Source of the DNA: Parcubacteria group bacterium | GTDB taxonomy: Bacteria; Patescibacteriota; Minisyncoccia; UBA6257; JACRHW01 | DNA: 17,137 bases | Assembly (NCBI GenBank): GCA_016211955.1 | Contig: JACRHX010000043.1 | Span: 1 to 17,137, forward strand | Direction of reading: 5' to 3' | Part shown: positions 7,737 to 14,721 of the stretch, piece after piece | Layout: each line of letters opens with the position of its first letter | How positions within the stretch are numbered: position 1 is the stretch's first letter | Translations under genes and position numbers: made by a program | Notes under the pieces: model-generated | Seen by the model: only the letters and a program-made list of their open reading frames with translations | Databases searched by the model: none | Told to the model about the DNA's origin: nothing

Positions 7737-8503
7737 GGCTTTTTCTTACTCCACATAAAGTAATAAGGATCACGCATGATGTTGAGGAGTCCAGGTAATC
7801 GAATATCCATTCTCTGAAAGACTTGTATATAGTACGGTATCTCAGGTAATTTGAATACATTAAGTAATACTCCAATATTATGTATTATTACCTTCCAGAG
7901 GGGCTTTTCGTGTCGCACTGTTTTTATGTATTTTAAACCTCCGTTGTTAATCATAGAAAAGAACATCGATGGCTTTGATCCTTGTAAATTTTCCACGAAA
8001 AGCACCGAGCCATTTTTCGTCAAGTACGAACTGACAGACTCGTAAAATTTTTTATGTATCTGCCAGTTTGGATCGATAAAGAGTGCCTCGTCGGGAGAAC
8101 TCGTTATCGTCCCGTTAAAATGGGGAGGATTGCTTACCACCAAATCCCACTTTTCAGTTTTTGGAATTGCACCCAGAACGTCGGAAATGTACGTTTTCAC
8201 TTTATTTTCCAAATGATTCGTTTGAATCGTTTTTTGGCAAGCAGCAATTGCCTCGGGATTTATGTCGATAAGACACAGGGAGTCACATAGTCCGTGCGCG
8301 AGGAGTGAAAATCCTATAAATCCAGGGCCAGCTCCAAATTCACATAGACGCCCCACCTTCCCAAACAATTTTTTCACAATCGGGATATAATCCTGTCCGA
8401 ACGCTCTTCCGCCACCGTCGAGTTTCGGAATATAATACACGGTAATATTTCCGTAACGGACCGTCTCCCAGTCTCCGGAATTCTTTTTTGACCCTTTGAT
8501 CAT
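7730..8503 (-). CDS. NPP-motif class I methyltransferase (MTS/HemK/RsmC-like)
   Basis: A 257-aa protein with motif I EFGAGPG (55-61), an acidic residue in LIDINPEA (78-85) and motif IV SNPPHF (124-129). NPP followed by an aromatic or His is the signature of enzymes that methylate an amino or amide nitrogen (PrmC/HemK, RsmC, N6-adenine enzymes). Plain sugar O-methyltransferases usually lack it. The C-terminal third is hydrophobic and basic (WKVIIHNIGVLLNVF, 203-217) and has no counterpart I recognise. The gene is alone on the minus strand inside a rightward gene series. Its 3' end overlaps the GT-C-like gene by 7 nt, and it has its own promoter-like sequence. Substrate is unknown: an amino sugar, protein or RNA are all possible. 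Confidence 0.8.
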   Translation of the reverse strand: MIKGSKKNSGDWETVRYGNITVYYIPKLDGGGRAFGQDYIPIVKKLFGKVGRLCEFGAGPGFIGFSLLAHGLCDSLCLIDINPEAIAACQKTIQTNHLENKVKTYISDVLGAIPKTEKWDLVVSNPPHFNGTITSSPDEALFIDPNWQIHKKFYESVSSYLTKNGSVLFVENLQGSKPSMFFSMINNGGLKYIKTVRHEKPLWKVIIHNIGVLLNVFKLPEIPYYIQVFQRMDIRLPGLLNIMRDPYYFMWSKKKPY

Positions 8504-8510
8504 AGAATGT

Positions 8511-8539
8511 AGTATAACGTATTTAATTTAAATTGTTCT
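8511..8539 (-). promoter_or_regulatory. Candidate leaderless promoter for the NPP methyltransferase gene
   Basis: On the minus strand TATACT (8516-8511, 5/6 to the -10 consensus) ends exactly 7 nt before ATG 8503, so transcription would begin at or next to the A of the ATG. A weak -35 candidate, AGAACA (8539-8534, 3/6), lies 17 nt upstream. No SD is present in the 7-nt spacer. Confidence 0.4.
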
Positions 8540-8541
8540 AT

Positions 8542-8570
8542 TTGCCCACTTTTGTCCGTTACAGTATGAT
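8542..8570 (+). promoter_or_regulatory. Candidate leaderless promoter for the methyltransferase-GT operon
   Basis: TTGCCC (8542-8547, 4/6) and TATGAT (8565-8570, 5/6) are spaced by exactly 17 nt. The -10 ends 7 nt before ATG 8578, implying an mRNA starting at the start codon. Two earlier in-frame ATGs (8566 and 8572) fall inside or just after the -10 box, so this promoter favours 8578 as the start. Confidence 0.45.
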
Positions 8571-8577
8571 TATGCCC

Positions 8578-9291
8578 ATGCGAACTCCTGCGAGTGAAGC
8601 ACAAAGAAGAAAAATTGATCCTTCCTTTGATCTTTTGCCCACATATGGGCATAAGTTTATTGCGAAGTTTATCCGTCCGTATATCAAGTCAAAAAAAGTG
8701 CTTGACATCGGCTGCTGGACTGGACAGCTTGAAGGCTTGATCCAAAAAGATGTGACAACACTTATTGGTATAGAGCCAAACAGAGAAGCCGTGAAGTTTG
8801 CAAAATTGTGTCACCCAGGTACCACTTTTCTGGTTGCGTCGGCGGATCACCTTCCGTTTCATAATCGTTCATTTGATGTTGTGTTGCTTTTAGATGTACT
8901 CGAACATGTGCCTCCAAATACCGAAGAAATTGTACTGAAAGAAATATGTAGGATTTTAAAAAAGGGAGGCATCCTGATCCTCACCACTCCCCATACTCAC
9001 TGGCTTTCAATAGCGTTTGATCCAGCATATTTTCTCATTGGTCATCGACACTACAAGGAACAAGAAATAATAAATCTACTTGGTAGAGTTGGACTATCTA
9101 TTCAGTCTTTCAAACGGTACGGTGGCATAGCACATCTCACCAAATGTCTTATTGATATCGCCTCAAAACATGCCTTTCACAAAAAAATAGACATCTATCC
9201 GCTACTAAGGGATCAAATTAAACGAGAATTTTTCTTAGGTGGATTCGCTTCGTTGTTTGTTGTGGCAAAACGAGCAAATACGATACCATAA
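8578..9291 (+). CDS. Class I SAM-dependent methyltransferase
   Basis: A 237-aa protein from the start chosen. Motif I is LDIGCWTG (42-49), with Trp where Gly is common. E66 in GIEPN is the expected ribose-binding acid, SADHLPF (88-94) and LLLDVLEHV (103-111) are motif II/III elements, and LKKGGILIL follows: a Methyltransf_11-type enzyme. The tail includes FFLGGFASLFVVAKR, which may be a buried strand rather than a membrane span. It likely methylates a sugar or lipid-linked glycan, by context only. Possible ATGs are 8566, 8572 and 8578; I prefer 8578 because it fits the -10 spacing. It ends 5 nt before the GT2 gene, so the two are almost certainly cotranscribed. Confidence 0.85.
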   Translation: MRTPASEAQRRKIDPSFDLLPTYGHKFIAKFIRPYIKSKKVLDIGCWTGQLEGLIQKDVTTLIGIEPNREAVKFAKLCHPGTTFLVASADHLPFHNRSFDVVLLLDVLEHVPPNTEEIVLKEICRILKKGGILILTTPHTHWLSIAFDPAYFLIGHRHYKEQEIINLLGRVGLSIQSFKRYGGIAHLTKCLIDIASKHAFHKKIDIYPLLRDQIKREFFLGGFASLFVVAKRANTIP

Positions 9292-9296
9292 AGACT

Positions 9297-10307
9297 ATGC
9301 CAAAAGCGGATTATCCAAGAGTAAGCTTTGTCATTCCGACTTTGAACGCCGCTGGTATTCTCCCTCGTTGTTTGCGCGCAATTCGCAAGCAAAAGTATCC
9401 TAGGGGAAAAGTGGAAATAATCATAAGTGACGGTGGATCTACCGACCAAACCGTTCAAATTGCAAAAACCTTCAGGGCAAAAGTTATCCAAAATCCCGAG
9501 ATACTCCATGAACCTGGAAAAACACGAGGTGCAGCAGTGGCTCACGGGGACATTATCTTTTTTACCGATGCAGACAACATTCTCAGTGACAGCAATTGGC
9601 TTCTTCATATGACGGATCCCTATAGAGATGATCCGAATATTCTCGGATTTCTTCCGCAGACACTGCCACCACCTGATTCCAACAGTCTTGATCGGTACCT
9701 CGGCTATCTTTGCACCGATCCTTTTACATGGTTTGTGTATGGCAACGCTGCAAACCCAAAAGATTATTCAAAAATCTACCTACCCATACAAAAAACAAAA
9801 ACCTATCTCGTCTATAGATTCACCTCTAAACATCATCCCCTGTTCGGCTTCTCTCAAGGGGTGGGCATGAATAAGATTTTTCAAAGAGACGGTATAGGCG
9901 CGGCCGACGACATTCTAGGCGGCATAAAACTCATCGCTGAAGGCGGAAAAATTGCATACATTCCAAAAGCCGGTGTATATCATTATCACGTGTCAAATCT
10001 GGGAAACTTTATTCGCAAATACAGATGGAGGGTACGCAATAACGTCCGTCAGAAAGTAAAAAATATGGGACTAATCAACCGAATGCCGTATATGACTTGG
10101 CAAAGAAAAATCAGAATGGCAGTCTTTATTCCGTATACACTCTCATTGATGCTTCCAACATTCGATGCAATCCGTTTATTTATTCGTTATAAAGACCCCG
10201 TGCTCTTCTGGCATGTTCCTGCATGTCTCCTTATGGCACTCCTTATCATCTACGAATCCACAGTTTCTTTGGTGTTCAGCAAACTTACTCCTGGGACATA
10301 TGAATAA
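9297..10307 (+). CDS. GT2-family glycosyltransferase with C-terminal membrane segments
   Basis: A 336-aa GT-A-fold glycosyltransferase. The N-terminal strand VSFVIPTLNAAG (9-20) leads to the nucleotide-binding SDGGSTDQT (44-52). The metal-binding DxD is DAD (91-93), and an acidic pair at ADD (203-205) is a candidate acceptor-base region. After about residue 265 there are hydrophobic segments (VFIPYTLSLML and a second near FWHVPACLLMALLIIY), likely one or two membrane helices anchoring the enzyme to the inner face. It adds a sugar from a nucleotide donor to the growing glycan; the sugar is unknown. It overlaps the next gene by 8 nt (ATGAATAA), a classic coupling arrangement. Confidence 0.88.
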   Translation: MPKADYPRVSFVIPTLNAAGILPRCLRAIRKQKYPRGKVEIIISDGGSTDQTVQIAKTFRAKVIQNPEILHEPGKTRGAAVAHGDIIFFTDADNILSDSNWLLHMTDPYRDDPNILGFLPQTLPPPDSNSLDRYLGYLCTDPFTWFVYGNAANPKDYSKIYLPIQKTKTYLVYRFTSKHHPLFGFSQGVGMNKIFQRDGIGAADDILGGIKLIAEGGKIAYIPKAGVYHYHVSNLGNFIRKYRWRVRNNVRQKVKNMGLINRMPYMTWQRKIRMAVFIPYTLSLMLPTFDAIRLFIRYKDPVLFWHVPACLLMALLIIYESTVSLVFSKLTPGTYE

Positions 10308-11466
10308 TCAAACCGTGCTCTACGTCAATTACGCACCCTATGAAAATTCTGGTCATATCCTTGATTTTCTTAAAGATCATTTTGGTAAAGTTATTGTCTT
10401 TATATTTAATTTTCACACTCTTGGCAAACTTCAGAAATCGAGCGTTCTGTATATCTATGAACATGGAAAGCTTATCGAAAATCGCTCTCTTTTTACTCTC
10501 TCACCATCATTGCCCGTTTACATTGTGTTTCTTCTTCTTCCCATTCGTTCACTCCTTAACACTTTGCAAATTTTCTATCATACCTTCTGGCTCAAGCGTC
10601 AATTTGGTACACTTGAGTACTACTTTACCGTTAATGCGTTTACCGCTTGGGTCGGAAACGTTTTGCGAAAAATTGGATTAGTAGATACAACTATCTTTTG
10701 GGTCTGGGATTATTATCCACCCAAACACAAAGATAAAATAGTAATGCTCATGAGGGCTATCTACTGGCAGTTTGATATGGTTGCGCTTGCCTCTGATAAT
10801 GTAGTCTTTTTAAATACTAGACTCATTGAGCTACGGAAAAGAATTGGCGCACTACCAAAAGACAAACAGTATGCTGTGATCCCCATCGGCACGAACCCCC
10901 GCAAAACAATACAGAATCGTAATACACAACACCCGCTGTTATCATTCATAGGGGTTCTCAAACGAAGTCAAGGATTAGACATGGTTTTTGATGCTGCACC
11001 GCAACTCACGAAAAAATATCCCGATCTTCAGTTGACCGTCATTGGTTCTGGTCCTGATGAAAGTTATTTTCAAAAAAGAGCAAAACAAACAAAGCTTATT
11101 ACCACATTTCATGGTTATGTTGAAGACGAACATCAAGTTGCAAATGTGTTACAAGCCCAACACATAGGACTTGCGCTCTATATGCCTGACCCAAGTAATG
11201 TTTCGTATTTCGGCGATCCCTCAAAGATAAAGGATTATCTAAGTTTCGGAGTACCCGTAATCACAACTGGGGTGTTTGCTTTTTCAAAAGAGATTGTTCA
11301 CGCAAGAGCTGGAGTTGTTATCGAATATGGCAAGCTTGAGGAGCTCGCAAAGGCAATCCAAACTATTCTTTCTCATTATCAACTTTATAGCAATAATGCC
11401 CTAACGCTTGCAAAAAAATACAGGTACAATAAAATCTATCCCGCGCTTTTTAAATTTCTTTCCTAA
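10300..11466 (+). CDS. GT4-type (GT-B fold) glycosyltransferase
   Basis: A 388-aa GT-B protein. The N-terminal half (1-200) is divergent with a hydrophobic stretch near 70-95. The C-terminal Rossmann half is typical: LLSFIGVLKRSQGLD (213-227), LTVIGSGPDE (245-254), FHGYV (270-274) and DPSKIKDYLSFGVPVI (306-321). In that last motif D306 and the PSK segment replace the usual EAM-G form, as in several GT4 subgroups that use the P-x-K-x-x-x-Y-x-x-x-G-x-PV signature. It probably extends a lipid-linked saccharide in the cytosol. ATG 10300 is chosen because it overlaps the GT2 stop by 8 nt; an in-frame extension to 10165 lies inside the GT2 gene and reads as non-coding. It ends 18 nt before a convergent membrane gene, and no clear terminator hairpin is visible between them. 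Confidence 0.85.
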   Translation: MNNQTVLYVNYAPYENSGHILDFLKDHFGKVIVFIFNFHTLGKLQKSSVLYIYEHGKLIENRSLFTLSPSLPVYIVFLLLPIRSLLNTLQIFYHTFWLKRQFGTLEYYFTVNAFTAWVGNVLRKIGLVDTTIFWVWDYYPPKHKDKIVMLMRAIYWQFDMVALASDNVVFLNTRLIELRKRIGALPKDKQYAVIPIGTNPRKTIQNRNTQHPLLSFIGVLKRSQGLDMVFDAAPQLTKKYPDLQLTVIGSGPDESYFQKRAKQTKLITTFHGYVEDEHQVANVLQAQHIGLALYMPDPSNVSYFGDPSKIKDYLSFGVPVITTGVFAFSKEIVHARAGVVIEYGKLEELAKAIQTILSHYQLYSNNALTLAKKYRYNKIYPALFKFLS

Positions 11467-11484
11467 CCGGCACAACGAAAATCC

Positions 11485-13017
11485 TTAGGGAAGAATACCT
11501 TTATAGCCATTCGTCAAGTCTCTCACCGCTTTTGCTTCATAATCGTAATCAATAATGACATCTTTTGCTGGATCAAAGGGCCGTGGCAGCGGCGCGACAT
11601 TTAGAGCAAACTTCGGTAAAAAATACGTATGTGGTTTACCGTAAAAGAGCTGAACAAAATCGGTACCGTGATAGCCTATGACGTTCGGCAATATTACGAT
11701 CGCATCGTTCTGAAGACCTGGTGCGAGCTTTCGAATGAAATCGAGTGACTGTTTGGTTGCCTCGTGTTTGTATTGATCTGCATCCATAACTTCTGCTATT
11801 GTTTTGATATTAAATGCAATAACCACAACTAGAATTCCAAGAGCGATTGCCGTACGGAAACCTCTCTTTACATACAAGACGGACCAAAGGAATATTCCCC
11901 AAAAAAGAGAAGAAACCACGGACGGAATATAGAGATATCTACTACGACCGGCAAGGTCATTGACGAGTTCCCAACGTAAATATATGGCTATAAAGAGTGC
12001 GAATGGAATATAGACTAAACAAGCAAGCGCAAGTGCTCCAGCCCCACGAGGTCGCGCTCTGGCAATAAGTCCAAAAAATCCAAAAGTAGTTAGTATGACA
12101 GGTATGCTTATCTTGCTTATAAAAAGCTCCCGAGAGATCTGGAACCGGTTCGCCATGTATCCTATGGTCTGATCAGGAACCATGAGGACAGTGTACAGGT
12201 TGAGCATCTTCACGAGTAGTTCGGATTTATGGGTAGCAAAAAAAGAGGGAAGGTTGGTGTCGGACATAAGCGTACTACCGTGACCGGAACCTACGAGTAG
12301 TACCGGAAAAACTACAAATGGCACAAACGTCAGCACTTTAACCCACATGTATTTCCCCCCAAGTCTTTTTTCTATTAAAAATGCTCCAAGTATACAACCA
12401 AAAAAAAGAGCAAAGAATAAACTGAAATGAAACAAAACAAAAGAAATTATGTATACAAATAATGACAAAAAATAATACACTCGTGCTGAAGTACCCTTCT
12501 CACGGAGATATCTAACAAAAAAAATAAGGGCTGGTAACATGCCAACAAGAGAAAGCCCTCGTTGAAGAAAGAATTGAATATTGCCTAATGCTAACATCTC
12601 ATATCCAGAATAATTTGTGGCGAAAAGGAGTGTACTAATAGCCGCGTGCGAACGGTTTCGAAAAATTTCATAGACAAAAAAGTAGCACCATACAACAATA
12701 AGACAAACACTTAAGAGAACAAAAAATTGGTACAAGAATAGATTATCACGAAATAGTATTCTAAAAAGGTCAAAAAGTAACTTTGCCGCACTATCGTAAG
12801 AATACAGAAGGTCTTTAAGAAAATTCCTAACGGGTAGATAGGTAAATCCATGCAGAAAATAGTAAAATCCCTCCTCCTGCAGCGTTTGTAAGAGAATTCT
12901 GTGCCACGTCAAAACCGTTGCGATAAGGAGACCCGTTATCGTTGGAACATGAGGACTTTGAAAGGAGCCTCGAAGCGATCTGAAGAATCTCAAAAATACT
13001 TTCCAAATTCGTTGCAT
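11485..13017 (-). CDS. Polytopic GT-C-like membrane protein, third and divergent member
   Basis: A 510-aa multispanning protein with a basic amphipathic N-terminus (1-17). An acidic pair E48-E49 lies in LQEEGFYYF, where the other two membrane proteins have QQDEW. About ten hydrophobic segments follow. The RSRYLYIPSVVSSLFWGIFLW segment near residue 368 aligns by eye with the RxLYL regions of those proteins, and a soluble tail carries ILPNVIGYHGTDF. I read it as a distant member of the same GT-C-like group, predicted to transfer sugars outside the membrane, though sugar transfer is not proven by any motif. It is divergent from the methyltransferase operon at 13048 and convergent with the GT4 gene. 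An AT-rich AAATATATTT block at 13021-13030 precedes the start and may serve as -10, but its spacing is ambiguous. Confidence 0.7.
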   Translation of the reverse strand: MQRIWKVFLRFFRSLRGSFQSPHVPTITGLLIATVLTWHRILLQTLQEEGFYYFLHGFTYLPVRNFLKDLLYSYDSAAKLLFDLFRILFRDNLFLYQFFVLLSVCLIVVWCYFFVYEIFRNRSHAAISTLLFATNYSGYEMLALGNIQFFLQRGLSLVGMLPALIFFVRYLREKGTSARVYYFLSLFVYIISFVLFHFSLFFALFFGCILGAFLIEKRLGGKYMWVKVLTFVPFVVFPVLLVGSGHGSTLMSDTNLPSFFATHKSELLVKMLNLYTVLMVPDQTIGYMANRFQISRELFISKISIPVILTTFGFFGLIARARPRGAGALALACLVYIPFALFIAIYLRWELVNDLAGRSRYLYIPSVVSSLFWGIFLWSVLYVKRGFRTAIALGILVVVIAFNIKTIAEVMDADQYKHEATKQSLDFIRKLAPGLQNDAIVILPNVIGYHGTDFVQLFYGKPHTYFLPKFALNVAPLPRPFDPAKDVIIDYDYEAKAVRDLTNGYKGILP

Positions 13018-13040
13018 GTTAAATATATTTCTGTTATTCT
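13012..13040 (+). promoter_or_regulatory. Candidate leaderless promoter for the methyltransferase-fcl-fusion operon
   Basis: TTGCAT (13012-13017, 3/6) and TATTCT (13035-13040, 4/6) are 17 nt apart, and the -10 ends exactly 7 nt before ATG 13048. The -35 overlaps the start codon of the divergent membrane protein gene (13017), so expression of the two operons may interfere. Individually weak; it gains support from sharing the geometry of two other starts in this window. Confidence 0.35.
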
Positions 13041-13047
13041 CCAGCGT

Positions 13048-13776
13048 ATGAAGCGAGATCCCAGCTTAGAAATCAAACATTTCAGTACTCTCCCTCACAT
13101 TTGGTGGGGCGCCCAAACCCGAGCAGGACAGAAAAGATACGACAATAAGATAACACTCATGCGCAGGATGTGCAATATTTCGAAAGCTGCATGCATCTTA
13201 GAAGTTGGCTGTGGCGACGGTGAATTTACGAAGCGCCTCGCCCGGGTTGTTGCCAGTCACACAAATATAATTGCAATCGACGTCACGCCAAAAGCTATTG
13301 AGAGAGCGAGAGCTTCGGTAAAACAAAAAAATGTGACGTTTCGCATAAAAAACATTACACATCTACCTCTCCCAAACAATTCATGCGACATCATTTGCGG
13401 CATATCTATTCTTCACCACGTGCCACTGTCCCCGGCGCTACGAGAAATGCATCGAGTGCTCAAACCGAGAGGAGAAATATTTTTTACTGAACCAAATATG
13501 CTTAACCCTCACACTTTTGCTGGCCTACACATCCCATACTTAAGAAAAAAAATGGAATTCAGTCCTGAAGAAACGGCATTCGTGCGCTGGAAATTGGTTC
13601 AACAAATGAAGAAAGCAAAATTTGAAGATATACGAGTGGTTAACTACGATTTTCTCCATCCACTTACTCCACGCTCACTTATAACGTTCGTTGAATATGT
13701 AGGTGCGCTCGCAGAACGGATACCGGTGCTTAAAGAAGTATCTGGTTCACTTTTTGTATATGCTCGAAAATTGTAA
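13048..13776 (+). CDS. Class I SAM-dependent methyltransferase
   Basis: A 242-aa protein with a textbook SAM site: motif I LEVGCGDG (51-58), acidic D78 in AIDVTP, ITHLPLPNNSCDII (103-116) and ISILHHVP (119-126), then LKPRGEIFFTEPN. The N-terminal HFSTLPHIWWGAQTRAG block (11-27), before the SAM domain, resembles small-molecule methyltransferases of glycan clusters. The C-terminal region (about 215-242) is mildly hydrophobic. Likely O-methylation of a sugar, by context. ATG 13048 is chosen over an upstream GTG at 12901 because the extra 49 codons lie inside the divergent membrane gene and a promoter-like sequence ends 7 nt before 13048. It ends 6 nt before the epimerase gene, so they are cotranscribed. 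Confidence 0.85.
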   Translation: MKRDPSLEIKHFSTLPHIWWGAQTRAGQKRYDNKITLMRRMCNISKAACILEVGCGDGEFTKRLARVVASHTNIIAIDVTPKAIERARASVKQKNVTFRIKNITHLPLPNNSCDIICGISILHHVPLSPALREMHRVLKPRGEIFFTEPNMLNPHTFAGLHIPYLRKKMEFSPEETAFVRWKLVQQMKKAKFEDIRVVNYDFLHPLTPRSLITFVEYVGALAERIPVLKEVSGSLFVYARKL

Positions 13777-13782
13777 CGATAT

Positions 13783-14721
13783 ATGAATCTCCATAATAAA
13801 AAAATTCTTGTTACGGGTGGAAACGGCTTTTTGGGCAGATATGTGGTACAGGAATTGATTCATGAGGGAGTAAAAAAGGAAAATATTCTGATACCTCGAT
13901 CCAAAACATCCGACCTTCGAGATAGAAATAACTGCATCAATGTAACTCGAGAAATGGACATTGTTATTCACCTAGCTGGTAATGTCGGCGGAATAGGAAA
14001 AAACAATGCATATCCAGCCGACCTATTTTATGACAATATTCTTATGGGTATCCACATCCTAGATGCATGTCGACAAAATAAGGTAGGTAAAGTAATCATC
14101 ATCGGTACGATCTGCTCCTACCCGAAACATACGGCGGTCCCATTTCGCGAAGAAGATCTTTGGCTCGGATACCCCGAAGAAACGAACGCACCCTATGGAC
14201 TAGCGAAAAAGATGCTTCTCGTTGGTTGTCAAGCGTATCGCAAGCAGTACGGACTTCATGGTATTTACTTGTTGCCCGTAAACTTGTACGGCCCTCGTGA
14301 CAATTTTGATTTGGAGAATTCACATGTCATTCCGGCTCTTATTAGAAAAATAGCAGAAGCAAGAAACAAAAAGAAAAAATCTGTGATCCTCTGGGGTGAC
14401 GGCAGCCCAACGAGAGAGTTTCTCTATGTCGAAGACGCCGCTCAAGGAATTGTGTTGGCTGCGAAACGGTACGACAAAGCGGAGCCTATCAATCTTGGCT
14501 CAGGCAAGGAAATTTCTATCCGCGAATTAGCTCACCTTATTGCGAAGCTTATTGGATTTAAAGGCAAAATCAGCTGGGACACTACGAAACCCAATGGTCA
14601 ACCCCGCAGACTCCTTGATACCTCACGCGCGAAAAAAGAGTTTGACTTTGTCGCTAAAACTGAATTCGTCGAAGGATTAAAAAAAACTATTGCCTGGTAC
14701 AAAACAATGCATGGACAATAG
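13783..14721 (+). CDS. fcl: GDP-L-fucose synthase-family NAD(P)-dependent epimerase/reductase
   Basis: A 312-aa short-chain dehydrogenase/reductase-type enzyme. The dinucleotide site is TGGNGFLG (11-18), and the catalytic YxxxK is Y138-K142 in APYGLAKK. The epimerisation pair is also present: Cys111 in GTICSYP and His181 in ENSHVIPALIRK, matching Cys109 and His179 of E. coli GDP-L-fucose synthase as I recall them. PVNLYGPRDNF (165-175) is diagnostic of this family. GDP-L-fucose synthase epimerises C3 and C5 and reduces C4 of GDP-4-keto-6-deoxymannose. The related ColC makes GDP-L-colitose from the 3-deoxy intermediate that ColD produces. With a ColD-like gene in this window either role is possible. 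No gmd gene is in view. It overlaps the next gene by 11 nt. Confidence 0.85.
   Translation: MNLHNKKILVTGGNGFLGRYVVQELIHEGVKKENILIPRSKTSDLRDRNNCINVTREMDIVIHLAGNVGGIGKNNAYPADLFYDNILMGIHILDACRQNKVGKVIIIGTICSYPKHTAVPFREEDLWLGYPEETNAPYGLAKKMLLVGCQAYRKQYGLHGIYLLPVNLYGPRDNFDLENSHVIPALIRKIAEARNKKKKSVILWGDGSPTREFLYVEDAAQGIVLAAKRYDKAEPINLGSGKEISIRELAHLIAKLIGFKGKISWDTTKPNGQPRRLLDTSRAKKEFDFVAKTEFVEGLKKTIAWYKTMHGQ

Noticed and set aside
10165..10299. 45-codon extension of the GT4 protein
   Set aside because: It lies entirely inside the GT2 gene in another frame and its residues do not resemble a glycosyltransferase N-terminus.
11462..11489. CCTAA...TTAGG inverted repeat between the convergent GT4 and membrane genes as a terminator
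   Set aside because: The stem is only 5 bp with an 18-nt loop and no T-tract, too weak to call.
12901..13047. 49-codon GTG-started extension of the methyltransferase at 13048
   Set aside because: It lies antisense within the divergent membrane protein gene and is not methyltransferase-like; the promoter-like sequence ends just before ATG 13048.
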